Source of the DNA: Ptychodera flava
Taxonomy: Eukaryota; Hemichordata; Enteropneusta; Ptychoderidae
NCBI RefSeq assembly: GCF_041260155.1
Contig: NC_091938.1
Coordinates: 13,421,428 to 13,485,427 of the forward strand
Direction of reading: 5' to 3'
DNA: 64,000 nt
Part shown: one piece after another, positions 58,432 to 64,000 of the stretch
How positions within the stretch are numbered: position 1 is the first letter of the stretch
Layout of the letters: the number at the start of each line of letters is the position of its first letter
Translations under genes and position numbers: made by a program
Notes under the pieces: generated by a model
Told to the model about the DNA's origin: nothing
What the model saw: only the letters and a program-made list of their open reading frames with translations
The model's database searches: none

Positions 58432-58974
58432 ACCTCTGTCTGTCTGTCTGTCAGTCAGTCACTTTGTCTATCTGTCTGTCTGTCTACTGTCTGTCTGTCT
58501 GTCTGTCTTTCGGTTTCCTCTGTCTATCTATGTCTGTCCCTCTCTGTTTTCTGTGTCTACCTGTCTGTCACTTTGTCTATCTGTCTGTCTGTGTGTCTGC
58601 CTCTGTCTGTCTACCTGTTGTCTGTCCATCCGTCTCTATCTCTCTCTCTGTCTCTGTTTCCTGTCTACCTGTCTGTCACTTTGTCTATCTGTCTGTCTGT
58701 CTGTCTATCTATCCTGTCATCTGTCTATCTGTTTCTCTCTCTCCCTCCTCACCTTTCAGTAATACAGGTGGTACACTTCCACTCCTTAGATTTCTCATTC
58801 CACTCAGCGCAGTCCTTACAGACATTGTAGCCACAGTTGATACATTGTATCCTCCGGTTGAAGATGAAGAAGAACGTGGAGAAGCATCTCATACAGTAAC
58901 TCTTGTTGAACTTCTTCTGCTTTGATAGAATTGTGCCTTTTGCATGCTCCTGGTTGATGTCATCCTGAAGTTTT
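27621..58974 (-). CDS. MYRIP-like: MyRIP/melanophilin-like Rab27 effector (Slac2 family), partial
   Basis: Nine minus-strand exons (from 58753-58974 down to 27621-27695). Slac2 proteins bind Rab27-GTP on melanosomes, secretory granules or exosomes through an N-terminal SHD1-zinc finger-SHD2 region and link them to myosin V/VII and actin. Visible here are four CxxC pairs (CMRC, CINC, CKDC, CTTC), then EWFY and RFRRFGSAKVVRSLYKR, the SHD2 signature. Acidic Ser-rich linkers, a large acidic exon and C-terminal coiled-coil segments follow. No C2 domains were seen, which argues against synaptotagmin-like proteins. Splice phases fit at every junction, but two exons each lack one base. The first exon (SHD1 and start) and the final exon or stop were not identified. 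The encoded part is about 1,390 residues, longer than I recall for vertebrate MyRIP or melanophilin. Confidence 0.85.
27696..28851. other. Intron of MyRIP-like gene
   Basis: AT-rich intron; no repeat or second gene recognised. Confidence 0.5.
28852..28908 (-). CDS. MYRIP-like: MyRIP-like exon (TSMESGAESEPEKPAKRPQ)
   Basis: A 57-bp exon (19 codons, phase 0) between TTCTGACTTCCAG and GTAACC. It is Glu/Ser/Pro/Lys-rich, probably a linker between coiled-coil segments. The short size lowers certainty, but both splice sites and phase fit the neighbours. Confidence 0.6.
28909..29380. other. Intron of MyRIP-like gene
   Basis: Intron sequence up to the right end of the Ngaro-like element. Nothing else seen. 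Confidence 0.5.
29381..29457 (-). repeat. Split direct repeat B2
   Basis: Matches B1 (29695-29769) except for a 2-bp insertion (TTATATCAC versus TTATCAC). It forms the right end of the element on the minus strand. Confidence 0.88.
29458..29586 (-). repeat. Spacer between A2 and B2
   Basis: 129 bp separating A2 from B2. In ideal split direct repeats these parts adjoin, so this is either an extension of one repeat not present in the other copy or a later insertion. Its first bases next to B2 retain weak similarity to the sequence beyond B1 (both reach CAAGCAC or GAAGCAC). Confidence 0.55.
29587..29694 (-). repeat. Split direct repeat A2
   Basis: 108 bp, identical by eye to A1 at 36413-36520, and directly abutting B1 at 29694/29695. 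It contains the same TATAAATA box (29633-29640, minus). Confidence 0.92.
29695..29769 (-). repeat. Split direct repeat B1
   Basis: 75-bp copy of B2, immediately next to A2. The B1-A2-B2 cluster is the hallmark of PAT/Ngaro-type termini. Confidence 0.9.
29770..30119 (-). other. 3' untranslated part of the Ngaro-like element
   Basis: Between the recombinase stop and repeat B1. Contains a short TATATGTAT-rich stretch near 29800-29840. No coding sequence recognised. Confidence 0.5.
30120..31405 (-). pseudogene. Tyrosine recombinase (YR) of the Ngaro-like element, frameshifted
   Basis: This enzyme integrates the circular cDNA in DIRS-order elements. It is preceded by a good acceptor (TTCTATCACCACAG), so translation may come from a spliced mRNA. 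The N-terminus has two CxxC pairs (CWMC, CKLC, nine residues apart). A core-binding segment runs to about 30920, followed by the catalytic region: Arg in FSGDRAHDLG (about 30720), His-x-x-Arg in TPHGCRSA (about 30385), the final His in MSHVGW (about 30305) and the nucleophile Tyr in TALYYMQL (about 30275). The reading frame is interrupted near 30915 and near 30515, needing frame changes at both. All catalytic residues remain, so decay is recent. Confidence 0.82.
31504..33597 (-). pseudogene. Reverse transcriptase-RNase H (pol) of the Ngaro-like element, one frameshift
   Basis: Polymerase of the element. One open frame runs from about 33597 to 33174 (no ATG before 33446; it includes ATCASNHDQIMDWVKNG and PPHIVMPITIEPK). 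A second runs from 33183 to the stop at 31504, starting MCIDMRFLNLW. The two join if one base is added in the AAAA run at about 33194-33197, a -1 shift. RT motifs are CDDKSGYDH (motif A), LPFGWKSSAY (B) and YIDDRHVG (C). RNase H follows with YTDSSS, NEKETEALARA, FSDSAVLVHAW and NLADRASREL, that is the D-E-D-D set. The true start of pol upstream of 33597 is unclear; a stop closes that frame. Confidence 0.85.
33598..34322 (-). other. Gag-pol spacer of the element
   Basis: Between gag stop and readable pol. It contains a (CA)n run (33967-33992) and a minus-strand frame (33992-33657) rich in Pro and Arg that may be a shifted remnant of pol N-terminus. Not confidently coding. Confidence 0.4.
34323..34796 (-). 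CDS. Gag exon 2 with CCHC zinc knuckle
   Basis: 157 codons to the stop at 34323, following acceptor TTCGTTTTACAG at 34797. It starts VDELETLRQQLKKLQDKAE, a coiled-coil-like helix, and ends with CFVCGETGHMARACPNKK, a C-x2-C-x4-H-x4-C zinc knuckle that binds nucleic acid in gag proteins. Phase 0 agrees with exon 1, giving a gag of about 228 residues with an intact frame. Confidence 0.82.
   Translation of the reverse strand, partial: VDELETLRQQLKKLQDKAETASVDDALAKVMEMAHTPSLTTRPQLISALRALVDRATVAAHPKLSRYRAVLAQFESNDFGKDAGRLLVLLLGNKEEEEIAAKVTKFMRNVQGTPRQFRSSNQRYEPYARQKRNADSFACFVCGETGHMARACPNKKT
34797..36188 (-). other. Intron inside gag of the element
   Basis: A 1.39-kb GT-AG intron (donor CAG/GTGAGT, acceptor TTTTACAG/G). 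It holds two poly-T runs (about 34987-35051) and two direct copies of an 82-bp segment (35246-35327 and 35357-35438, period 111 bp). Open frames here are not supported as genes. An intron kept in a retroelement implies that unspliced RNA is the replication template. Confidence 0.7.
36189..36401 (-). CDS. Gag exon 1 (start of element coding region)
   Basis: 71 codons from ATG at 36399-36401, beginning MATQAPSQAPTTATQAF. It is low-complexity Ala/Thr/Gln/Ser/Pro, ending at a consensus donor CAG/GTGAGT. The ATG is 11 bases after the end of repeat A1, so A1 supplies promoter and leader. Joined in phase 0 to exon 2. Confidence 0.78.
36413..36520 (-). repeat. Split direct repeat A1 (left terminus, promoter)
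   Basis: 108 bp identical by eye to A2. On minus it begins TATTCAAAGCCGC at the element's left boundary. Confidence 0.92.
36459..36466 (-). promoter_or_regulatory. TATA box of the retrotransposon
   Basis: TATAAATA on the minus strand within A1, about 60 bases upstream of the gag ATG. Transcription would then start about 30 bases downstream, still within A1. The copy in A2 (29633-29640) could drive read-out towards the 3' exons of the host gene. Confidence 0.6.
36521..36948. other. Intron of MyRIP-like gene
   Basis: Flank between the Ngaro-like element and the TTAA-bounded element. No feature seen. Confidence 0.5.
36949..40183. mobile_element. 3.2-kb TTAA-flanked element with 22-bp inverted ends
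   Basis: TTAAGGTAGCTTTCCGCCTTTG at 36949-36970 is matched by its exact inverse at 40162-40183. TTAA lies at both outer edges, leaving GGTAGC termini, the same terminus as the 370-bp MITEs at 4807 and 62127. No transposase domain was found inside. The interior has a hairpin with a 15-bp perfect stem (about 37222-37236 with 37360-37374, CTGAGACACGGTTTT) and a 126-codon frame without recognisable motif at 38767-39147 (+). Probably the long parent of the MITE family, or a hitch-hiking composite. Confidence 0.7.
40184..40486. other. Intron of MyRIP-like gene
   Basis: Short AT-rich intron segment following the donor at 40485-40486. Nothing else seen. Confidence 0.5.
40487..40627 (-). CDS. MYRIP-like: MyRIP-like exon, coiled coil (MRELNEQVDQLEACISKLEKQV)
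   Basis: A 141-bp exon (47 codons, phase 0 at both ends) between TTTTACCAACAG and GTAAATC. The first half has heptads with Leu/Val at a and d positions (RELNEQVDQLEACISKLEKQ). The rest is a polar tail ending HPQRQ. Confidence 0.82.
40912..44102 (-). CDS. MYRIP-like: MyRIP-like giant acidic exon, one base missing
   Basis: A 3,191-bp exon from acceptor TCTTACAG at 44103 to donor CAG/GTGAGA at 40911. It opens with GKHHRRKHFIRDD and is then dominated by Ser, Glu, Asp and Pro, predicted disordered. It contains a PPSY WW-ligand motif (42172-42183), acidic clusters (DEEDTSEDL, SEEDEEE) and a basic stretch SLPKKKESLEIANLTKKVS before SANQ. The frame changes near 42370-42410: upstream and downstream halves are both long and open, and adding one base restores phase 0 to the next exon. 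No intron signals fit the break. The middle and C-terminal parts of vertebrate MyRIP/melanophilin bind myosin and actin; I cannot assign those sites here. Confidence 0.82.
44470..44896 (+). repeat. Hairpin-CTAA family fragment, copy 5 (opposite orientation)
   Basis: This copy runs in the opposite direction to copies 1-4: repeat-unit remnants, then a GGACAGACATACATACATACAAAAGACATAC leader (in parts), then ATATGAGCTAA with CTAA at 44893-44896. The terminal hairpin is decayed (only GCAAATATGAGC remains). Confidence 0.5.
48410..48633. mobile_element. piggyBac-type MITE, copy 1
   Basis: 224 bp from TTAACCCTTTGAGCGCC to TCAAAGGGTTAA, with TTAA at both edges and CCCTTTGA termini, the classical piggyBac end. 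About 75-80% similar by eye to copy 2 at 49880-50099, sharing AGCGCCAAAGTCAAT and GGCCAATGAAAT-type blocks. Confidence 0.8.
48890..49020 (-). CDS. MYRIP-like: MyRIP-like exon (EDIGEAIAKFSIGVQVPKDA)
   Basis: A 131-bp exon between TTGATCAG and GTATGT. It begins with two bases that complete a Pro codon from the previous exon and ends in phase 0. It encodes EDIGEAIAKFSIGVQVPKDA, then VREVEGLVLDATDG and a basic SGRSHSRRR end. Phases match both neighbours. Confidence 0.8.
49021..50520. other. Intron of MyRIP-like gene
   Basis: AT-rich intron containing the second piggyBac-type MITE (49880-50099). Confidence 0.5.
49880..50099. mobile_element. piggyBac-type MITE, copy 2
   Basis: 220 bp from TTAACCCTTTGAGCGCC to CTCAAAGGGTTAA with TTAA on each side. 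Same orientation as copy 1. Confidence 0.8.
50521..50631 (-). CDS. MYRIP-like: MyRIP-like exon, Ser-Asp repeat (SDSDSDSASETDSDPES)
   Basis: A 111-bp exon between TTTTTGCAG and GTAAGTGAG. It starts with two bases finishing an Asp codon and ends with one base of a Pro codon. It encodes an SD repeat followed by a helix FHTVCQDLERMVVQLRQ. The SD run is typical casein-kinase-2-like acidic sequence. Confidence 0.82.
50632..53758. other. Intron of MyRIP-like gene
   Basis: About 3.1 kb, AT-rich. No gene or clear mobile element recognised. A loosely repeated motif (TATTGTCAAATTTGAAAT with ACACCATCATACACACAT) occurs at about 51690-51870. Confidence 0.45.
53759..53893 (-). CDS. MYRIP-like: MyRIP-like exon (ESDQSNSDSGYDHNNISPLSS)
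   Basis: A 135-bp exon between TTTAATCAAG and GTAAGAG. Its first two bases complete an Ala codon and it ends with the first base of an Asp codon. It encodes a Ser/Asn/Asp-rich linker (SDQSNSDSGYDHNNISPLSS, then MYGSNVTLPREQVQTKDSAT) directly after the Rab-binding region. Confidence 0.85.
53894..54537. other. Intron of MyRIP-like gene
   Basis: AT-rich intron without further features. Confidence 0.5.
54538..54649 (-). CDS. MYRIP-like: MyRIP-like SHD2 exon, one base missing
   Basis: Between TTCCTTTCAG and GTAAATT. Two frames carry the two halves of the SHD2 helix: NLKEQSCEWFYNN in the incoming frame, then KTRFRRFGSAKVVRSLYKRK in the outgoing frame. This is the strongest family signature in the window (melanophilin/MyRIP-type RFxRFGSAKV). 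The exon is 112 bp, but the phases of both neighbours require 113, so one base is missing near 54601-54612, inside an AAATTAAAA tract. Either a sequence error or an inactivating deletion. Confidence 0.85.
55288..55379. mobile_element. Tiny TTAA palindromic MITE
   Basis: 92 bp from TTAACCCTTTCACC to GGTGAAAGGGTTAA, perfect 14-bp inverted ends including TTAA. Related decayed copies appear near 47100-47222 and 61325-61415 (ATTGTTTTCYAYGGTAA-like centre, GGGGTGAAA or GGGGTAAAG end). Confidence 0.75.
58392..58745. repeat. Compound (TC)n / (TGTC)n microsatellite
   Basis: About 36 bp of pure TC followed by about 300 bp of interrupted CTGT/TGTC/TATC tetranucleotides. It lies almost directly beside the donor of the zinc-finger exon (58751-58752), on the intron side. 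Confidence 0.93.
58753..58974 (-). CDS. MYRIP-like: MyRIP-like FYVE-type zinc-finger exon
   Basis: A 222-bp exon between TTTTAACAG and GTGAGG. It starts with one base finishing a codon and ends with two bases of an Arg codon. It encodes KLQDDINQEHAKG, then SYCMRCFSTF, RRIQCINCGYNVCKDC and EWKCTTCITER. Eight Cys in four CxxC pairs bind two zincs in the Rab27-binding region of Slac2, Slp and rabphilin proteins. The SHD1 helix expected upstream is cut at this exon edge. Confidence 0.9.
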
Positions 58975-61900
58975 CTGTTAAAAGACAAGAATATTACACT
59001 GTCAACTGAAGGGGTCTTATAGGACATATCACAGGGTGGGCTCTGCTGATGTGCAGTGTGCTCGAAAGGTTACATCTGATTGGTCAATTGTCAATATTCA
59101 CAGCAACTTAGGGAGTCTATTTGTATCATTCAGTTATAACGGTAAGATTCAACCAACCAATTGGATAACAGCTTCCGAGATACTGCACATTAGCCCAGGG
59201 TGGGCACTGGCCATCGTTGATCTATTTGGCTTGCTGTTTTCCCAGCAAAACTGGGAAATGTTTTTGGTATGTATGAACAGATATCCAGCCTTTGTACACT
59301 CTTCCCTTTTGCATGCTGGTTATCAATCAAGATGTGCATGCTATTTGAAAACAGTTTTGAACTCTGTACCAGTTTAAACACTTGTGGGAATGGGTTTTTC
59401 TGCAGGACATCACTAGCAGTATGAATTAGGACAGGGTTAACATTATGGGCAGATGTGGGATTGGGTAAAATTGATTTCAGAAACACAAATATTATCACTT
59501 GTTGACAGTTCATTGTAGCTTTTTTGAAAACAGCTAGCTTGTTTGGCAATTATAGATAGATCATCGATACACAGTTAATTTTCTTACTTACTATAAAACT
59601 CAGGCACTGCTTGAACAAGTGTTACGCGTGAATGCATGTAATCATCGCTGATTTTTTCAAGTATTCTCTAAGGCTATTTTGAGGCTATCATTTCATTATA
59701 ATGTGGATTAGCTACACACAATTATGGCAACTGCTGTGCTGGCATCTCACAACAAAAGTTATAAAAGAAAACTTATCACCTATTACAAATCTGATACAAC
59801 TTTTTGACATATTATATTTCCTACATGTATGTTACATACAATAATCATTGTTATTAATTTTTCCTAAAAATACTCCCCTTCCCCAGAATGAAAATATTGA
59901 TACTGCTATCACACAAAATGATCTTTATCTCTGAGGATATTCAATTGGCGAGGGTTAGCAAATACTGACTTAAATATTCCTATTTTTAGATTATGTGTAG
60001 GTGTTCTCATGTAAATGTCGATTACGTTTCAATTTATCATAAATGCATTGATCTAGAAAGGATTACGCATTTTGAAATATTGATTCAGGATTTGGTAAAT
60101 TTTGTGTGAATAGTTGTAAATATTGAGCCAATTTTGAAAGTTTAACTGATTTGGTGAATTAATGGGATATACAGCTGTATAAATAGGAGCTAAATTTAAA
60201 TAATTATTCAGTATATCAGCCTTCATGATGGTGATGAAATTGGCTTGAAAAACACCTAAACAGTACAACTTTTACAGCTATCTTATCACATTTAGATATA
60301 TCTGGACAGACTTTCTTTTCAGTAGACCTAAAGACATTGATATTTTGTCTGTGAACACAATTTTCAGAGTATGCTTTGTTTTACTGGAAGAGAAAATTGT
60401 TTTATGGTTTGCAAAATGTGACAAGAAAAAACAATGCATTCTGGGTAAAAATGTCAGTAATGGCAATTTTAATCCTTTATGGTAGCAAAGTTGAATGTAA
60501 CTGTTACAGTCGTTTGTCAAATTTTATAATCACTACAAAAAACACAACACGATTTGAACTTATTTGGGATAATTGGATGGTAAAGTAGTGTCAATTTAAT
60601 CTGCAAATGTAAGCTCGTCTGCTTTTCTTTTTCAGTTTACACACTTGTTTTTATGAGTAATTTGTAATATTGCAACATTCAGCTAAGGGGCACCTAACAC
60701 TTTTGATAAATTTGAAAAAATATGAAGATCCAATTATCCCAAAATTAGTTCCAATCGTGTTCACAAAACATGAAAACATATGAACTTGTTTCAAAAGCGC
60801 TACAAATTTATACTGAAAACTTTTATCATACTTTATTGACTGGGAAACGAGTTTAAACTTCATATTCAGAAACCCTTGTCTTACAGCTCAAACTTTGGAG
60901 TCAACACGAGTAAATGCAGATTTGCATGCCGAAGAAAACAGCATCTTATCTGTGCAGTGGGTGTTATTAAGAAGATCAATATTGGAAAAAAAAGGGGGAG
61001 CATCGTACAGTGAGGACATTAACTCTCACCATTAATCATACACTCACAAAGATCGAACCCACAAGACGCTACTAAGATGGAGATTCACTGTCTTAAGGAG
61101 GAAATGGTGCAGACGGACGGCGCCACGGAACTCTGGCTGTTTAGAACCGCTGAAAGGGGAGGCTCCATAGATTTATTGAGATTGTGTGCAACAGACGGGA
61201 ATGAAAAATTGATGATGTCAGTCTTGTTTCCTCTAATTTCACGAGGTCTTGAAAGGAGATTTCTCCTCAGGGTTAGAGAACGTATTTTCGTCAGTTCGAT
61301 GTTGATGTCAGGCAGGTTGAAAGTCTCTTTCACCGCCTAACTTTTGGTACATCCCGTTATTTTCAATAGGTTGAGCTGACCTATATATAGCGAACTGGGG
61401 TAAAGAGTTAGACTCTAGATTCAAGAGTTCATGGTAAAATAGAAAACGAGTCCCCACTTGATATTCAGTTTATCCCAATGCAAAATGGCTGACAAAGCTA
61501 GATTTTTGTTTCCATGGAAACAACTAAGGACACAAGCATCTCTTCCTCCAAATAGCCCACAATAGCCAACCCTGAGAGATAAATAAAAGTGTCTTAAGGA
61601 GCTATTAATTATTATTATCTTAATAGAAACAACAAAATTAATGTCGGAAACACTATCTGATAGCTTTTTGTTTTCTCAGTTTTAAATTTACAAATTTTAT
61701 GCTACATAACGAAATGCCATACAACACATAGTCTAATTTCTGACATCATGTCACTCTGTCCTTATAAAACATCGTAATTATATAATGTGAACAGAAAGAA
61801 TGCGACCGTCTTGTTTTAACATATTTCAATACTTTATACGTTTGCATATTTATTTACATTAGTTCAGTTTTATTAGACTGCTTGAAACAGTAGACTTTAT

Positions 61901-64000
61901 TTAAGTATAAAAAATTGGCATGGATCTAAACAAACAGAGCAAAAAGTTAACAAAAAATTTGTGAAACAAAAATGTTACTCCACAGTGAAATGTTCCTGTA
62001 AGTGCTTGCAAAGTGAATAATGCATTTATAGATGGGTGAACAACATTAATAGCTATAAGATATTATTACTTAGTTGTCAAAAACACAGGATGTATCAAAG
62101 TTATCAAAGACGTTTAATTAAGAGTTTCAAGGTAGTATGCGCTTCAAAGTGAAAGACTTAAACTTTTACTAAAAGTTTCCTAAATGAAAATTTCAATCAT
62201 TCTCTTACTAAATTAAGAATAAAAATCGGGGGTGACTGTAAAAATTTGGGTACTAGAGAAGTAAATTACTCAATATACCAATATTTAAAATTCAAAATGG
62301 CCGCCATCACTGTGTTAGCTCTGTGGAGAAAAATAAAATATTCGATATTCGAAAAAACTGAGATGGTAAAATTTTTTTTTACTCCACAAGCGTTAAAATG
62401 AGCCACCACAACTGGAAGATCAGAAAAAGGTTGTTACAGTAAAAGTTTGAGACTCCAAATGTCTGTCCCCGAGGCAAATTCTACCTTAATGCTGTAAATA
62501 CTTGCTACAATGACACCTTCCACTTTGAGCAACTGTGATACTGTTGACTCTTTGGACAAGTACATATTGTAATATAAAAATTACATTACTTTATCTTTCT
62601 GCTGTAGAAATATTTTGTTTTCAAAAATTACCCTCCGAAGAAACTACATCCACTGTCTTTTGATGGTTGCAAATCCATTTCTGTAAAGTTGACTAGTTAT
62701 ATGTATTTATTAACATTCCAATAGAGTTACATCCAATATAAACTGGTTCAGCTTCTAAAATTATGCCAAATAGTTGGTCCTTGCATTAACGTCGGCCATT
62801 TTGTACTGAATAGCACGTCTAAAAATAGCTCAATTTCTTTCTTTTGATACCAAATTTGTTTACATTTTCAGTGTGTATTAAATATTATAGTAATATTTAA
62901 CAGCTATGTACATCTATAAACTTCAAAATATATTTAAGAAAGTAAGAACTACATATTCCTGTAAGTTCTTCAGACTTCAGTCAGACGAAAAAAAATGAGA
63001 CAAGATGGCTCTGAAACTGCAAACATGCAGCCGGTAAAAGTCTACAGCAGGTTTACTGAATTCACGATGTAGGTATGGCAGAGATGTGAATTAGGCACCT
63101 CATAGTGCTCTCACCTCCCACTCAAAAACCAGCTGAAAATACACACCCTACACGTGAAGAAGTTGTTAAAGAGGTTAGTTGGAGCACGGTAAAAACCATT
63201 TGGCGGACAGTGATTTATGTTTTCAACTGTGAATGCAGCTGAGCCTTGACAGGAAAAAAAAGTACACCATGACTGTACTGCATATATATGTATATAAGTG
63301 TGAATGACACATATGTTCAAAGAGTCTTAGCAGTTAGTTTATTTGTCTTTGTCTGGAATTCATGCAAAAAAAAAAGTACAGATAAGATGACCCTTTGTCT
63401 ATATTTTGATTTCAAAATCCCATAAATGGTAATATTTTATTTCTTTAACACTTGATACCATTGGAAAGGGCAAACTGAATGAAACTAAACACCATAAGAG
63501 TATTGACATGTCACGCTTTTCATAGAAAACCACGGTTTCACGGTATGATGACATTTTCAAAATGGCAAGATACATCAGAACAAATGTTAAAAGCATGCCT
63601 TTTGATTTCAAGTGCACTTTTATTGTGTATCGGTACAGTCATTTGTAGCCCATTTGGGAGGAAAACAACTTTAACGGCCAGGCATTTGTTTTCTCATCTG
63701 CACATTGACACCAGCCTAGGGAGTCTAAGAGAACCACATTTTTCTTTAAACCCTGATCAATTAATTTCAGGTCTGTCACTTAGAATATGCTGAGAACCTG
63801 CCTTAGGGCAATACTGCCACCTTTGTATCCGACAAAAAAATTACATTACTGTCTATTAAAAGCCAGAGTTTCAGTATAATCTCGCGCTCGACACATTTAC
63901 CGTGTGGCTAAGCTGCTCAGCGTAGAATGAAAACTAAGAGGCAATTTCTTTGTGGATTTGGTAGGCGTCAGGTCTTTTTGAATGACATGAGAAACCCAAA
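58975..64000. other. Presumed 5' intron or flank of MyRIP-like gene
   Basis: About 5 kb in which I could not identify the exon carrying SHD1 and the start codon. It contains an inverted pair (about 60544-60585 with 60720-60765, GGGATAATTGGAT core), a decayed mini MITE (about 61325-61415) and a TTAA-GGTAG MITE (62127-62489). Open frames at 59036-59549, 61077-61340 and 63479-63793 show no recognisable motif. Confidence 0.45.
62127..62489. mobile_element. MITE of the TTAA-GGTAG family, copy 2
   Basis: 363 bp from TCAAGGTAGTATG to TTCTACCTTAA, alignable with 4807-5180 along most of its length. One outer TTAA is mutated to TCAA. Confidence 0.65.

Larger units (their letters stand above)
54650..58752. 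other. Intron of MyRIP-like gene
   Basis: A 4.1-kb intron with a 92-bp TTAA palindromic MITE (55288-55379) and, near its 5' end, a long pyrimidine microsatellite (58392-58745). The + strand frames 58034-58925 are microsatellite translation and are not genes. Confidence 0.5.

Noticed and set aside
58034-58925. Cys/Leu/Ser-rich 242- and 153-residue frames on the plus strand
   Set aside because: They come from the (TC)n/(TGTC)n repeat and from the antisense of the zinc-finger exon.
58749-59027. Calling the zinc finger a phosphoinositide-binding FYVE domain
   Set aside because: It lacks a basic R-R-H-H-C-R type motif. The CxxC spacing together with the SHD2 exon fits Rab27 effectors.
63111-63118. 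Possible tiny MyRIP-like 5' exon near 63110 (minus-strand GTGAGA donor)
   Set aside because: Its phase does not match the one-base start of the zinc-finger exon and it would be only about 18 bp.

Overview
This is a eukaryotic, animal window. It is AT-rich and intron-rich, full of transposon debris, and contains one 100-N assembly gap. The gene content (a Rab27/myosin effector and an ALDH1/2-family dehydrogenase), the Ngaro-type tyrosine-recombinase retrotransposon and the many dispersed tandem repeats suit an invertebrate deuterostome. A hemichordate-like or cephalochordate-like genome is my guess; nothing here proves the phylum.

Left part (1-25691, + strand): four exons of an ALDH2-like aldehyde dehydrogenase at 5267-5371, 14719-14860, 22474-22553 and 23007-23056. 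They encode the N-terminal NAD-domain region up to the usual TIPID junction. The exons for the catalytic half are absent: the sequence after exon 23007-23056 is repeats, about 790 bp of poly-T and then the gap. The introns hold TTAA-flanked MITEs, a LINE remnant, a three-level nest of inverted-repeat transposons (9554-13662), and long tandem-repeat elements whose minus-strand 3' ends share a hairpin followed by CTAA.

Right part (27621-58974, - strand): nine exons of a Slac2 family gene (MyRIP/melanophilin-like, Rab27 effector). Read 5' to 3' (high to low coordinates) they give a FYVE-like zinc-finger exon, the second half of the Rab-binding domain, Ser/Asp-rich linker exons, one exceptionally large acidic exon (40912-44102) and coiled-coil exons. 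Splice phases agree across all junctions. Two exons each need one extra base to stay in frame. The ALDH exon at 14719-14860 has one base too many and the retroelement pol lacks one, so single-base indels recur across the window.

Mobile DNA: a nearly full-length Ngaro-like retrotransposon (29381-36520, - strand) sits in sense orientation in an intron of the MyRIP-like gene. It has a left terminal repeat A1 with a TATA box, a spliced gag, RT-RNase H, a tyrosine recombinase, and the diagnostic split direct repeats A1 ... B1-A2-B2. Pol and recombinase carry frameshifts, so this copy is probably inactive. At least eight TTAA-bounded elements of several families are present, including two piggyBac-type MITEs about 1.5 kb apart.

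The two host genes converge tail to tail on the gap at 25692-25791. The missing ALDH 3' half suggests a misjoin, a lost segment or a truncated gene there.
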